A DNA stretch of 64,000 nt from Falsochrobactrum tianjinense (GCF_019100495.1 NZ_JAHRVA010000008.1:110506-174505), one strand, 5' to 3'; numbered from the stretch's first letter, positions 27,847 to 37,646 are shown. Notes: a model not told the origin generated them from the letters alone. Program-made: numbers and translations.

Positions 27847-28791
27847 TTAGCGTTCGCCGCGCCGATAGGGCTGCATGAGCGCCTGCGGAACGCGCGCGCG
27901 CCGCGCCATGACGGCCAATGCGACAATCGACATGATATAGGGGATCATCAGGAATATCTGGTAGGGAACGGCCTTGCCATAGACCGTTTGCAGGCGAAGC
28001 TGGAACGCGTCGAAAAGAGCAAAGAGCAATGCGCCGAAAAGCGCGCGCGCGGGTCGCCACGAGGCGAAGACCACCAGCGCAATACAGACCCAGCCGCGGC
28101 CCTGCATCATGGTCGGAAAGAAGCTGTTGAAGGCTGAAAGCGTAAGAAACGCCCCGCCGACCGCCATAAGCGCGCTGCCGAACATGATGGTGAAAATGCG
28201 TACCCGGATCGGGTTTATGCCCTGTGCTTCCGCTGCATGGGGATTTTCGCCGGTCATGCGGATGGCAAGGCCAAGCGGCGTGCGAAACAGCACATAGCCA
28301 AGCAGAAGTGCGAGCGGAATGGCGATCCAGGTCAAGGCGGTCTGCGTTCCCAGCACCTGCCCGATAAAGGGAATATCCGCAATAAAAGACGGTTTGACCG
28401 GCTGGAAAGGCACGATTGCGGGCGGCGTCGAGGATAGCGGCACGAGAAGGCGGAACAGGAAGTAGCTCAGGCTCGACGCAAAAAGCGTGATGCCCAGACC
28501 GACCACATGCTGCGAAAGGCCAAGCGGGACGGTGAGCGCCGCATGGAGCAGGCCAAACAGCGCGCCTGATGCGGCAGCGGCCAGCACGCCCACCCACAGA
28601 TCGGCGCCATTATAGACGGTCAGCCAGCCGATCATCGCGCCAAAGGTCATGATGCCTTCAATACCAAGGTTGAGAACGCCTGCGCGTTCGCAAAAAAGCG
28701 CGCCAAGCGTGCCGAAAATCAGCGGTGTCGCAATGCGCAGAACCGAGACCCACAGGCCGGCGGAAAGCAGGATATCCATCAACTCGTTCAT
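27847..28791 (-). CDS. ABC transporter permease, BMP-type nucleoside/base importer
   Basis: A 314-residue inner-membrane permease of the branched-chain/ribose type. Seen: LRIATPLIFGTLGALFCERAGVLNLGIEGIM, then the family sequence ATGAALFGLLHA-like and GLAIRMTGENPHAAEAQGINPIRVR, which is the cytoplasmic coupling loop for the ATPase. It is the last gene of the minus-strand run and overlaps the upstream permease by four bases (28788-28791), showing translational coupling. Its partner permease is the next gene. Confidence 0.92.
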   Translation of the reverse strand: MNELMDILLSAGLWVSVLRIATPLIFGTLGALFCERAGVLNLGIEGIMTFGAMIGWLTVYNGADLWVGVLAAAASGALFGLLHAALTVPLGLSQHVVGLGITLFASSLSYFLFRLLVPLSSTPPAIVPFQPVKPSFIADIPFIGQVLGTQTALTWIAIPLALLLGYVLFRTPLGLAIRMTGENPHAAEAQGINPIRVRIFTIMFGSALMAVGGAFLTLSAFNSFFPTMMQGRGWVCIALVVFASWRPARALFGALLFALFDAFQLRLQTVYGKAVPYQIFLMIPYIMSIVALAVMARRARVPQALMQPYRRGER

Positions 28792-29834
28792 CGGGCGATC
28801 CTGTATTGGGTGAAAAACAGCGCGACCAGCATGGTGAGAAGCGACAGCGCCACGGTGACATCGGCGATGAAGGAGGGAATACCGATGGCACGGCTCATGC
28901 CGTCAGCGCCGACAAACATGGCGGCGGCAAAAAGCGCGGAGAATATCGCCCCGATTGGATTGAGATTGGCGAGCATGGCGACGATGATGCCCGAATAGCC
29001 GAAGCCCGGCGACAGATCGGTAGTCACATAGCCTTTGACGCCCATCACCTGCACCGCACCGGCAAGCCCTGCCAGGCCACCGGAAATGCAGGCGACTTTA
29101 ACCAAGGTGCGTCCGAGCGGAATACCTGCAAATCGGGCAGCTTGCGGGTTGAGTCCGGCGGCTTTGGTTTCGAGGCCAAAGACCGTGTACTTTTGCACAT
29201 AGGCAAGGATGACGGCCAGCGCGATGGCGATCAACAGGCCGATATGAAGGCGCATGCCCGACATGATCTTGGGCAGCACGGCGGCATCGGGCACGGGTTC
29301 GGACTGTGGCCAGCCAAAGGCGAGCGGGTCTTTCATCGGCCCTTCGATCATCATCGAGACAAGCAGCACGGCGACGAAGTTCAGGAGCAGGGTCGTGACC
29401 ACTTCATCGACGCCAAAGCGCAAGCGCAGGCCAAGCGGAATGAGAAGAAATATCATTCCCGCAACCGCACCGGCAATGAGCAGAACCGGGATCAGCAAGG
29501 GCGCGGGGAGTTGCAATTGCATGCCCACCGCTGCGACCGCAAGCGCTCCCATATATAATTGTCCCTCTGCGCCGATATTCCATAGCCGCGAGCGGAAGGC
29601 GACAGCGGCAGCAAGGCCGGTCAGCATCAAAGGGGTTGCGCGGGTCAGTGTTTCACTGATCGAGAGGCGGTTGCCGAACGCGCCGATAGCGATCTGGCGG
29701 AAGGATTCGAAAACCGGCGCACCAGCACTCGCAATCAGCAATCCGGCGAGGATGAAAGCGGCCAGAACGGCAATGACCGGCGCTGTCGTCACCAAAATCA
29801 CGGGCCTTTTTTCGCGTCGTTCGATGCGCATCAA
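28788..29834 (-). CDS. ABC transporter permease, BMP-type nucleoside/base importer
   Basis: A 348-residue permease, partner of the preceding entry. Many membrane segments are visible (ILVTTAPVIAVLAAFILAGLLIA, ATPLMLTGLAAAVAF, VTLLLNF-type). The coupling loop reads GLNPQAARFAGIPLGRTLVKVA, and the family motif LWNIGAEGQLYMGALA is present. It overlaps the ATPase gene by four bases. Together the set matches importers of purine or pyrimidine nucleosides with BMP-type binding proteins. Confidence 0.92.
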   Translation of the reverse strand: MMRIERREKRPVILVTTAPVIAVLAAFILAGLLIASAGAPVFESFRQIAIGAFGNRLSISETLTRATPLMLTGLAAAVAFRSRLWNIGAEGQLYMGALAVAAVGMQLQLPAPLLIPVLLIAGAVAGMIFLLIPLGLRLRFGVDEVVTTLLLNFVAVLLVSMMIEGPMKDPLAFGWPQSEPVPDAAVLPKIMSGMRLHIGLLIAIALAVILAYVQKYTVFGLETKAAGLNPQAARFAGIPLGRTLVKVACISGGLAGLAGAVQVMGVKGYVTTDLSPGFGYSGIIVAMLANLNPIGAIFSALFAAAMFVGADGMSRAIGIPSFIADVTVALSLLTMLVALFFTQYRIAR

Positions 29835-31369
29835 TTCAGCCCTTTCGCGTCATTTAACTCAGCCTCTTGCCATTCACCGGCCATCATCAGTCCCAGCCTT
29901 TGCGCATCCGCCATTTCCGCATCAATGGGGGGTGACAGACGGCCTTTGACGATGGCTTGCACCCGATCGGCAAGGCCGATGATTTCATCGAGATCTTCCG
30001 AAATCAGCAGCACGGCGGCACCCCTGGCGCGGGCTTCGAGAATGCGCATATGAATGGCTGCGACCGCGCCTTCATCAAGACCGCGCGTCGGCTGTGCTGC
30101 GATCAGGATACGCGGCGCGGTTTCAAGATTGCGGCCCAGAATGAGTTTTTGCATATTGCCGCCTGAAAGCAGGCGGATACGGCTGTCAGGCGTGCCGCCG
30201 CGCACATCGAAACCCTTGATGATACGGTTGGTAAATTCACGGGCTGCGTTTCGGTTGACCAGCAGACCATGGGAGAATTGCGGATCGCGTATGCGTTCCA
30301 GCACGGCATTTTCCCATAATGTCAGATCGCCGATTGTGCCTTCCGCATTGCGGTCTTCCGGGATGCGCCCGATGCCCTGGGCTACGAAATGGCGTGGATC
30401 AAACCGGGCAACCTGCTGCCCGAACAGGGCAAGCGAGCCGCTGGCAGGATGGCTCAGACCCGAAACAAGACGGCCAAGCGCTGCCTGTCCATTGCCGGAA
30501 ACGCCGATTATGCCTAGCGTTTCCCCAGCACGGACGTGAAAATTGAGTTCGGTCAGCCGGGCGATACCTTCTTCGATAAGGGTAATGTTGCGAGCTTCGA
30601 GCAATGTTTCGCCGGGCGTTGCGGCAGCACGGGCAGGGCGCGAAACGCGGCGTCCGACCATCAGTTCGGCCAGTTCTTCCTTGGAGGTATCGTGCGCTTT
30701 TCGCTCCGCCACCAGCTTGCCGCCACGCAGCACGACGATGCGATCGGCCGCTGACATGACTTCATGCAGCTTGTGCGAAATGAAGATGAGCGAAAGCCCC
30801 TGTCGCGCCATTTCTTTCAGCGTTGCGAACAATCCTTCGGCTTCCTGCGTGGTGAGAACGGCGGTCGGCTCGTCGAGGATCAGAATATCCGCGTCGTTAT
30901 AAAGTGCTTTCAGGATTTCGACGCGCTGCTGCTCGCCCACTGAAAGATCACCAAGCCGCACATCCGCATCGACCTTCAGGCCGAAACGTTCGGCAATTCG
31001 TTCGATTTTGGCGCGCGCGCCAGCACGGTCGGATTTCAGTTTCCACAGGCTTTCCGTGCCGGTGATGATGTTTTCAAGCACGGTGAGATTGGGCGCAAGG
31101 GTGAAGTGCTGGTGCACCATGCCCACGCCCGAATCGATTGCCGCGCGCGGCTTGCCTTGCGGAATTTCCGCGTCCTTGACGAAGACGCGGCCTTCATCGG
31201 GCACATAATGGCCGAAGAGAATATTCATCAGCGTGGTTTTTCCAGCGCCGTTTTCGCCAAGAAAAGCGAGGATTTCGCCGCGTTCGAGCCGGAGCGAAAT
31301 ATCGTCATTGGCGATCAGCGCGCCAAAACGCTTGGTAATGTTTTGCAGTTCGAGAACGGTACTACTCAT
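29831..31369 (-). CDS. ABC transporter ATPase with two nucleotide-binding domains
   Basis: A 512-residue cytoplasmic ATPase of the ribose/nucleoside class. The first domain (1-250) has Walker A GENGAGKTTLMN, signature LSVGEQQRVEI and Walker B ILILDEPTAVL. The second (about 255-512) has the degenerate Walker A GVSGNGQAALG, signature LSGGNMQKLILGRNLE and AAQPTRGLDEGAV. In this class the second site is normally degenerate, as seen here. The ATG overlaps the stop of the amidase gene (31366-31369), so the amidase is in the same transcript. Confidence 0.95.
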   Translation of the reverse strand: MSSTVLELQNITKRFGALIANDDISLRLERGEILAFLGENGAGKTTLMNILFGHYVPDEGRVFVKDAEIPQGKPRAAIDSGVGMVHQHFTLAPNLTVLENIITGTESLWKLKSDRAGARAKIERIAERFGLKVDADVRLGDLSVGEQQRVEILKALYNDADILILDEPTAVLTTQEAEGLFATLKEMARQGLSLIFISHKLHEVMSAADRIVVLRGGKLVAERKAHDTSKEELAELMVGRRVSRPARAAATPGETLLEARNITLIEEGIARLTELNFHVRAGETLGIIGVSGNGQAALGRLVSGLSHPASGSLALFGQQVARFDPRHFVAQGIGRIPEDRNAEGTIGDLTLWENAVLERIRDPQFSHGLLVNRNAAREFTNRIIKGFDVRGGTPDSRIRLLSGGNMQKLILGRNLETAPRILIAAQPTRGLDEGAVAAIHMRILEARARGAAVLLISEDLDEIIGLADRVQAIVKGRLSPPIDAEMADAQRLGLMMAGEWQEAELNDAKGLN

Positions 31370-32772
31370 TGGTTCAACCCCGCTACGGGAAATTTGTGCT
31401 GCCAGCGCCGGTCTTTCTCCAGCCGCTCGCCCAGAGCAAGAAGCAGCCTGTCAGCGCCCATCGGAGCCATAAGCTGGATGGCCAGCGGCAACCCCGCCAT
31501 ATCCTCGCCAAAGGGAAGCGAAAGCGCCGGGAAACCGGAAATATTGCCTAGGCCCGCATAGGGCGCAAAGGCGGTCATCCTGTGCCAATGCGCCTCCACA
31601 TCGCCATGATCCATCGGAAAAGAACCAAGCGGCAAGGGTGCGCGTGCAAGCATGGGCATTATCAGCACGTCAATATTGTGGAAAATCTGCCAAAGCATAT
31701 GGGTGGCGCTGACCGCGCCATTCATCGCATCGTAAAGGGTGGTCGCATTGAAATTGCGGCCTCGCTCGGCAACGGCGCGCGTCAATGGTTCGAGCTTGTC
31801 TTCATCAAGAGCGAGCGCTTCGACGGCGCAAGCGAGATTGACCGAGATGATGCGGTCGAAAGCGCACGCGCTGGCCGCGACCAGCGGTGCGAGCCTGTCC
31901 GCAGCGATTTCGCTGACAGCATGTCCCCGCGTCTCGAGAAAGTGCGCCGCATCGACAACGGTCTGCATACGCTCAGACGTAACGGGAAAATCGGCAAGAT
32001 CGCCACTCACCACACCGATGCGGAGGGATGAGGACAGTTCGCCGGACATCATCGCCAGATCTGGAACGAAGCCCTCGGTTCGGCCTTCGAGCAGCGGAAA
32101 CAGCCTGGCCGCATCGCGTACCGAGCGGCAAAGCGCAAATTCGCTGGCGATACCAGCCAGATAATTGCCAAAGTGCGGGCCGGAGGGCATCGCGCCGCGG
32201 CTGGGTTTGAGGCCGATCAGGCCGCAAGTTGCAGCAGGCACGCGGATGGATCCGCCTGCATCGGTGGCATGGGCTATGGCGACAATACCGCTTGCTACTG
32301 CCGCCGCCGCGCCGCCGGAGGAGCCTGCGGGCGAGAGCGCTGCATCAAAAGGGTGGTGGGCAATCGGACCGCTTGCCGGTTCGCTGGCCAATGCAAGGCC
32401 GAATTCCGGCACGGTCGTCGTCCCGAAGAAATTCAGTCCTGCCTTGCGCAGCCGGTACGCAAGTTCTGAATCAGGTTGCTGCGAGGCATTCGCAAAGGCG
32501 CGCGAACCAAGCCGGATCGGCAGGCCCGCACAGGGACCGCCCAGATCCTTGAACAGGGACGGGACACCCGCAAAAGGGGCGCTTGTCGCGTCCTGAGAGC
32601 GAGCCGCATTTGCGCGGCCCAGTTGCGCATCGAGATATGAAATGGCGCCCAGGGAGCGCCAGTTTTGAGCAGCGGCAAGGGCGGCTTCCATGGCTTCACC
32701 AGCAGACAGAACGCCAGTGGCAATTGCCCGTGCAAGCGCAGTCGCATCCTGCTCTTTCATTTGGTTAGCCAT
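31366..32772 (-). CDS. amidase-signature family hydrolase
   Basis: A 468-residue serine amidase. The signature with the catalytic triad is visible: the Lys in SLFKDLGGPCAG and the Ser pair in SPAGSSGGAAAAVASGIVAIAHATDAGGSIRVPAATCGLIGLKPS. The family cleaves amides in small molecules. Being placed inside a base/nucleoside import operon with a cytosine deaminase, it may act on ureido or amide intermediates of pyrimidine breakdown; this is inference. It starts 24 bases after the binding-protein gene and overlaps the ATPase gene. Confidence 0.92.
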   Translation of the reverse strand: MANQMKEQDATALARAIATGVLSAGEAMEAALAAAQNWRSLGAISYLDAQLGRANAARSQDATSAPFAGVPSLFKDLGGPCAGLPIRLGSRAFANASQQPDSELAYRLRKAGLNFFGTTTVPEFGLALASEPASGPIAHHPFDAALSPAGSSGGAAAAVASGIVAIAHATDAGGSIRVPAATCGLIGLKPSRGAMPSGPHFGNYLAGIASEFALCRSVRDAARLFPLLEGRTEGFVPDLAMMSGELSSSLRIGVVSGDLADFPVTSERMQTVVDAAHFLETRGHAVSEIAADRLAPLVAASACAFDRIISVNLACAVEALALDEDKLEPLTRAVAERGRNFNATTLYDAMNGAVSATHMLWQIFHNIDVLIMPMLARAPLPLGSFPMDHGDVEAHWHRMTAFAPYAGLGNISGFPALSLPFGEDMAGLPLAIQLMAPMGADRLLLALGERLEKDRRWQHKFPVAGLNQ

Positions 32773-32796
32773 ATTGGCGCCGCCCCATGCCGCTGG

Positions 32797-33795
32797 TTAG
32801 CTTGGCTCTGTTATGTCCGCTTCCACGGTGAAAGTACCGGCCTTGATCTCGGTGCGGCGCGCCTCCATCTTGGCTTCGGCTTCTTGCGTGGCGACGCCCT
32901 TGACATAAACAATGTCGTTGCCGCCTTCCTTCATCTTGCTGAACGGCGTGTAGTCTTTGCCGGTCGGCTGTCCGGCCTTCACATCGGCAATCGCAGCATT
33001 GAGGATCGGGCGGAAATACCACATCGCATTGGCGAATACGGTGTCAGGATAACGCGGCGTGTAGTCGAGCAATGAGCCGACAGCCTTGATGCCGCGCTCC
33101 TTGGCAGCGTCTGCCGTTCCGATACGCTCGCCCAGAAGGACATCCGCGCCCGCATCAATCTGGGCAAGACCCGCTTCGCGCGCCTTCGGCGGATCGAAGA
33201 AGGTGCCGATGAAGGATGCCATGAATTTGGCATCCGGGCGGGTTTCCTTGATGCCTTGCCTGAAAGCGTTGATGAGCATGTTGACTTCCGGAATTGGCAC
33301 AGCACCGACCGCACCGAAAGTTCCTGTCTTGCTCACCGAGCCTGCAAGCATGCCTGCAAGATAGACGGATTCCAGATTCCACGTACCGAATACGCCGAAG
33401 TTTTCGCCATGCGGCTTGCCTGAAGAGCCCATGATGAAAGTAGTTTCAGGATAGTCGCCTGCCACCTGCCGCGCTTCGCGTTCGACGGCATAGGATTCGC
33501 CAACAATAAGCTTGATGCCCTGTTCGGCATATTCGCGCATGGCGCGGGGATAGTCGCTGGCCGAAATGCCTTCCGAGAAGACATATTCAATGGCACCTTC
33601 ATCATTGGCCTGCTGGAGCGCTTCATGCAGGCGCGAGTTCCATGCATTTTCCACCGGCGAGGCGTGAAGGCCCGCCACTTTGAGCTTTTCATCAGCGGCA
33701 AAAACGCGGGAGGCGAAAGCTGTTGCGCCGACAGTCGCCGATATGGCGAGAATATCGCGGCGGGTGAATGCGGATTTTCTTGTTATACCGGTCAT
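32797..33795 (-). CDS. BMP family periplasmic binding protein (nucleoside/base ABC importer)
   Basis: A 332-residue secreted protein. The N-terminus SAFTRRDILAISATVGATAFASRVFA has a twin-arginine motif and Ala-rich cleavage site, so export through Tat is likely. The mature part carries the BMP pattern: KVAGLHASPVENAWNSRLHEAL, AEQGIKLIVGESYAVE, GKPHGENFGVFGTWNLESVYLAGMLAG, GAVGAVPIPEVNMLINAF and GADVLLGERIGTADAAKERGIKAVG. BMP proteins bind purine or related nucleosides and bases. Start 33795 follows AGAGGGG. It is preceded by the deaminase gene. Confidence 0.93.
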   Translation of the reverse strand: MTGITRKSAFTRRDILAISATVGATAFASRVFAADEKLKVAGLHASPVENAWNSRLHEALQQANDEGAIEYVFSEGISASDYPRAMREYAEQGIKLIVGESYAVEREARQVAGDYPETTFIMGSSGKPHGENFGVFGTWNLESVYLAGMLAGSVSKTGTFGAVGAVPIPEVNMLINAFRQGIKETRPDAKFMASFIGTFFDPPKAREAGLAQIDAGADVLLGERIGTADAAKERGIKAVGSLLDYTPRYPDTVFANAMWYFRPILNAAIADVKAGQPTGKDYTPFSKMKEGGNDIVYVKGVATQEAEAKMEARRTEIKAGTFTVEADITEPS

Positions 33796-33970
33796 GTGGA
33801 CCCCTCTTATGATGTCGGTACGCATGGCCATGCGCCCGGTTGCTTCTTTTGAACACAAGGCTTCGCATTTGAGCACGAGGCTTCACTGGCAACAATTGCA
33901 TTCTTGCCCAATTGGTCTCGAATTCAAGTGAATTACGAAATGATCTCCGAAAGAGACCGATGGTTTCCTA

Positions 33971-35260
33971 TCAGCCAAGCGGCGCATAGTCTGCGGCATC
34001 GACCTGCGTCGGGCGACCTTCAATATGCAGCGCCGCTACACGCTGCGGGGTTTCGGCGATGACCTTGCCGCGCCGGACGACCGCCAGACGGTTGGCCTTC
34101 AGACGCAGTGCTTCCAGAGGATCGCGCGCCTGCAGCATGACAAAATCCGCATTGCAGCCTTTTGCAAGCCCGTAACCTTCAAGCCCCAGCGCTCTGGCCG
34201 AATTGACGGTCAATGCATCGAAAACCTGGTGCTTGCCTTCGATTGTGGTCATCTGCGCCACATGAAGCGCCATATGGCCCACTTCCAGCATGTCGGCTGA
34301 ACCCATCGAATACCAGGGATCCATCACGCAGTCATGGCCGAAAGCCACATTCACGCCTGCCGCCATAAGTTCGGGAACGCGCGTCATGCCGCGACGCTTG
34401 GGATAGGTGTCGGCGCGGCCCTGAAGCGTGATGTTGATGAGCGGATTGGGAATAGCGTTCATCTGCGCTTCCGCGATCAGCGCAATCAGCTTGGTGGCGT
34501 AATAATTATCCATGGAATGCATGGAGGCAAGATGTGATCCCGACACGCGGCCTTGCAGGCCGAAACGAATGGTCTGCGCTGCCAGCATTTCCACATGGCG
34601 CGACATGGGATCGTCGGACTCGTCGCAATGAATATCGACCGGCAGGCCGCGTTCAGCGGCGATCCGGCACAACGCTTCCAGCGATGCTGCGCCATCAGCC
34701 ATCGTGCGCTCGAAATGCGGAATGCCGCCGACAATATCGAGGCCCATATCCAGCGAACGGTTGACCAGATCGACCGCGCCGGGCGAGCGGTAATAGCCGT
34801 CTTGCGGAAAGGCCACCAGTTGCAGATCGAGATAGGGTTTGACCTTTTCGCGCACTTCGATCATCGCTTCGGCGGTCAGAAGGCGCGGGTCACTGACATC
34901 CACATGGCTGCGAATCGCAAGCAGGCCCTGACTGACGGCGAGATCGCAATAGCGCAGCGCGCGCTCGACCATGGCCTCACGGGTGAGCAATGGCTTCAGC
35001 TCGCCCCAGACCGCGATCCCTTCCAGAAGCGTTCCCGACATATTGAGGCGCGGCATACCGAGCGAGAGGGTCGAATCCATGTGAAAATGCGGATCGACAA
35101 ATGGGGGGGTCACGAGCCGGTCGGTTGCGTCGATTTCGCGGGATGCCTGATGATCGCTGCTGGCAGCAGCAATATCGGCAATCTTGCCGTCCTTGACCAG
35201 AATGTCCTGCTTTTCACGCCCGTCCGGCAGATTTGCATTTCTTACGATCAAGTCGAACAT
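33971..35260 (-). CDS. codA: cytosine deaminase-type amidohydrolase
   Basis: A 429-residue metal-dependent hydrolase closely matching E. coli CodA along its length. Metal and catalytic residues appear in order: His58 and His60 in VDPHFHMD, His211 and Glu214 in DIHCDESDD, His243 in GSHLASMHS and Asp310 in FGHDCVMDPWYSMG. The substrate loop GRADTYPKRRGMTRV is also shared. CodA converts cytosine to uracil; related members act on isoguanine or creatinine, so the exact substrate is not certain. Start 35260 follows CAGGAG at good spacing. It is the first gene of the minus-strand run that also contains the importer, so cytosine uptake and deamination are probably coupled. Confidence 0.9.
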   Translation of the reverse strand: MFDLIVRNANLPDGREKQDILVKDGKIADIAAASSDHQASREIDATDRLVTPPFVDPHFHMDSTLSLGMPRLNMSGTLLEGIAVWGELKPLLTREAMVERALRYCDLAVSQGLLAIRSHVDVSDPRLLTAEAMIEVREKVKPYLDLQLVAFPQDGYYRSPGAVDLVNRSLDMGLDIVGGIPHFERTMADGAASLEALCRIAAERGLPVDIHCDESDDPMSRHVEMLAAQTIRFGLQGRVSGSHLASMHSMDNYYATKLIALIAEAQMNAIPNPLINITLQGRADTYPKRRGMTRVPELMAAGVNVAFGHDCVMDPWYSMGSADMLEVGHMALHVAQMTTIEGKHQVFDALTVNSARALGLEGYGLAKGCNADFVMLQARDPLEALRLKANRLAVVRRGKVIAETPQRVAALHIEGRPTQVDAADYAPLG

Positions 35261-35425
35261 CGGTGAAACTCCTGATAACCTTATGGATATGAGCATGAAA
35301 TAGCGGCTCATTTCCAGATTGGCTTATACCGTCCAGCCTTGCCGCGCAATGCCGTGCAAACGACGAGGGGTCGTCATCCGCAGCGCAAAATGCTAGGCCG
35401 CAGGGAAAATAGTCACAGGGACGCC

Positions 35426-36013
35426 ATGTTCACCATCGGTCGCATTGAAACCTTCGCTCAGGAGATCAGGAAGAGCCGCTTTCTTGCGATTGCCGCACCG
35501 GTGACGAACGAGCAGGCGGCGAAGGAATTTCTGGCGCAGCATTCGGATATGGCGGCGACGCATAATTGCTGGGCCTGGCGCATAGGGCAGAATTATCGTT
35601 TCAGCGACGATGGCGAGCCGAGCGGCACTGCGGGCAAGCCGATCCTGCAAGCCATCGACGGCCAGCAGCTTGATAATACCGTGGTGGTGGTAACGCGCTG
35701 GTTCGGTGGCATTCTTCTAGGGAGCGGTGGTCTGATGCGCGCTTACGGCGGCACTGCCGCCACTTGTCTGCGGCAGGCGGGAAAAACGGAAGTGATCCCG
35801 ATCGTGGGCTTTTCGCTCGCATGCGATTTCTCTGATCATGCATTATTAAAGGCGCGTCTTGCGGCGGTGGATAATGTTATTATCGAGCAGGAGAATTTTA
35901 CGGCAAGCGGCGTTGAAATGGCGGGCGTTATGCCCATTGCCGTCCGGGATGAGTTGTCGCGCCTTGCAATGGATATTACGCGCGGAAAGACCATCATCAG
36001 GTTTGACGACTGA
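35426..36013 (+). CDS. YigZ/IMPACT family protein
   Basis: A 195-residue protein with the IMPACT (UPF0029) signature: KSRFLAIAAPV, ATHNCWAWRIG, FSDDGEPSGTAGKPIL, VVVVTRWFGGILLGSGGLMRAYGGTA. The C-terminal half (about 135-195) is the ferredoxin-like second domain. Eukaryotic IMPACT regulates GCN2; the bacterial form has no settled role. Start 35426 follows CAGGGACGCC. The gene is divergent from codA. Confidence 0.92.
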   Translation: MFTIGRIETFAQEIRKSRFLAIAAPVTNEQAAKEFLAQHSDMAATHNCWAWRIGQNYRFSDDGEPSGTAGKPILQAIDGQQLDNTVVVVTRWFGGILLGSGGLMRAYGGTAATCLRQAGKTEVIPIVGFSLACDFSDHALLKARLAAVDNVIIEQENFTASGVEMAGVMPIAVRDELSRLAMDITRGKTIIRFDD

Positions 36014-36212
36014 TCCCAAAGGGATTTGCGCGCCATCAGATACAAAGCCGTGATATATTTATGATTGACTGCGTTTGCTGTTGTACTTTTTTTGAATAAC
36101 AATTACCGATTGCAGAAAATATTCATTCTTCGTTTGGTATCTTGTTTTATGCGTTGCATAACGGGCAGGTGACGGGACTTGCCGGGCCGCATATAGGCGG
36201 GGGGAATTATAT

Positions 36213-37646
36213 ATGAACGAGCGGGTACAGAGCGCGCATGTGCCATTGGCAGTGGATCTCGATGGGACGCTGGTCGCAACGGATCTGTTATGGGAAAGCC
36301 TGTTCATTCTTCTCAAGAAGAATGCCTTTTACGCATTCCTGCTGCCCGTCTGGCTTCTGTCCGGCAAAGCGCACCTCAAGCGCGAGATTGCACGCCGCAT
36401 CACCATCGATGCGTCCTTGCTACCCTATCGGCAAGATTTTCTTGAATTTCTGCGGGAAGAGCATGGCCGGGGACGCAAGCTTGTGCTGGCAACCGCTGCG
36501 GCGGAGCCTCTGGCGCGAGCTGTCGCATCTGAACTTGGGATTTTCGACGCCGTTCATGCGACCGAGACGAATAATTTGTCGTCGCATCGCAAGGCGCACA
36601 CCCTGACCGAGCATTACGGCCCTAACGGGTTTGATTATGCCGGAAACGACCGGGCGGACATAGCCGTCTTTCAGGCCGCGCGCGAGGCGATCATAGTCGC
36701 GCCTGACCGCACCGCCGCGCGCTTTCAAAAGGCAAATGGCGGACGTCTGTTCGCAAACAAATCTCGTGGCATCAAACCCTATCTGAAAATGTTGCGTGTA
36801 CATCAATGGCTCAAGAACCTGCTGGTCTTTGTGCCTGCGTTTCTTGCCCACGATATTTCCGAGCCTGACATTTTTATGGCTGCCTGTCTGGCCTTCATTG
36901 CCTTTTCCGCAGCCGCATCGGCCATTTATATCGTCAATGACATCATCGATCTTCCGCTCGACCGCCAGCATAAAAGAAAGCGAAACCGGCCTTTCGCAAG
37001 CGGGGTTCTGAGCATTCCGTTCGGGCTGACGGTATCGGCTCTCCTTCTGCTCGTATCGGGGATCATAAGCCTGTTCCTGCCTCTCGCTTTCGTACTTGTT
37101 ATGGCGGCCTATCTGGTTACGACAACGGCCTATTCGCTGCTGCTCAAGCGTATGCTGTTGGTCGATGTGATCTGCCTTGCCGCACTATACAGCCTGCGGC
37201 TTCTGGGCGGTATGGCGGCGACCCATATTCCGCTTTCCTTCTGGCTGATGGCGTTTGCCATGTTCTTTTTCCTGTCGCTGGCGCTGGTGAAGCGTTATGT
37301 CGAGTTGCAGCATTCGACCGGGACCGAGAAAGACCGGATCGCGGGGCGCGGCTACCGGCCCGAAGATATTGATATTGTCGGGCAGAGCGGCGTGGCCTCT
37401 GCCTTTACCGCCGTTCTGGTGCTTGCGCTTTATATTAACAGCGATGCGGTTCGCACCCTTTATACCTATCCCTGGTTGATATGGCCGCTGGTGCCCATCG
37501 TGCTTTATATTGTTATCCGTGTGTGGATATTGGCGCATCGTAAGGAAATGGATGACGATCCGGTCGTTTTCATTGCCAATGATTGGCGTAGCCAGTTGGT
37601 TATCCTGATTGGCGCAATGCTTCTGTTCACCGCCGGGATGCGATGA
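36213..37646 (+). CDS. HAD domain-UbiA prenyltransferase fusion (polyprenyl-phosphate phosphoribosyltransferase type)
   Basis: A 477-residue protein. Residues 10-190 are a HAD-type phosphatase with AVDLDGTLVATD (Asp15 nucleophile, Asp17), ATAAAEPLA and YAGNDRADIAVF. Residues 195-477 are a UbiA membrane domain with about eight helices and the Asp-rich motif IYIVNDIIDLPLDRQHKRKRNRP, close in type to mycobacterial Rv3806c. That enzyme makes decaprenyl-phosphoryl-5-phosphoribose from PRPP. A fused HAD domain could then remove the 5-phosphate, so one protein may perform two steps in making a polyprenyl-phosphoryl ribose. It overlaps the DprE1-like gene by four bases. Related genes make arabinose donors for Nod factor in Azorhizobium (noeC). 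Confidence 0.85.
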   Translation: MNERVQSAHVPLAVDLDGTLVATDLLWESLFILLKKNAFYAFLLPVWLLSGKAHLKREIARRITIDASLLPYRQDFLEFLREEHGRGRKLVLATAAAEPLARAVASELGIFDAVHATETNNLSSHRKAHTLTEHYGPNGFDYAGNDRADIAVFQAAREAIIVAPDRTAARFQKANGGRLFANKSRGIKPYLKMLRVHQWLKNLLVFVPAFLAHDISEPDIFMAACLAFIAFSAAASAIYIVNDIIDLPLDRQHKRKRNRPFASGVLSIPFGLTVSALLLLVSGIISLFLPLAFVLVMAAYLVTTTAYSLLLKRMLLVDVICLAALYSLRLLGGMAATHIPLSFWLMAFAMFFFLSLALVKRYVELQHSTGTEKDRIAGRGYRPEDIDIVGQSGVASAFTAVLVLALYINSDAVRTLYTYPWLIWPLVPIVLYIVIRVWILAHRKEMDDDPVVFIANDWRSQLVILIGAMLLFTAGMR

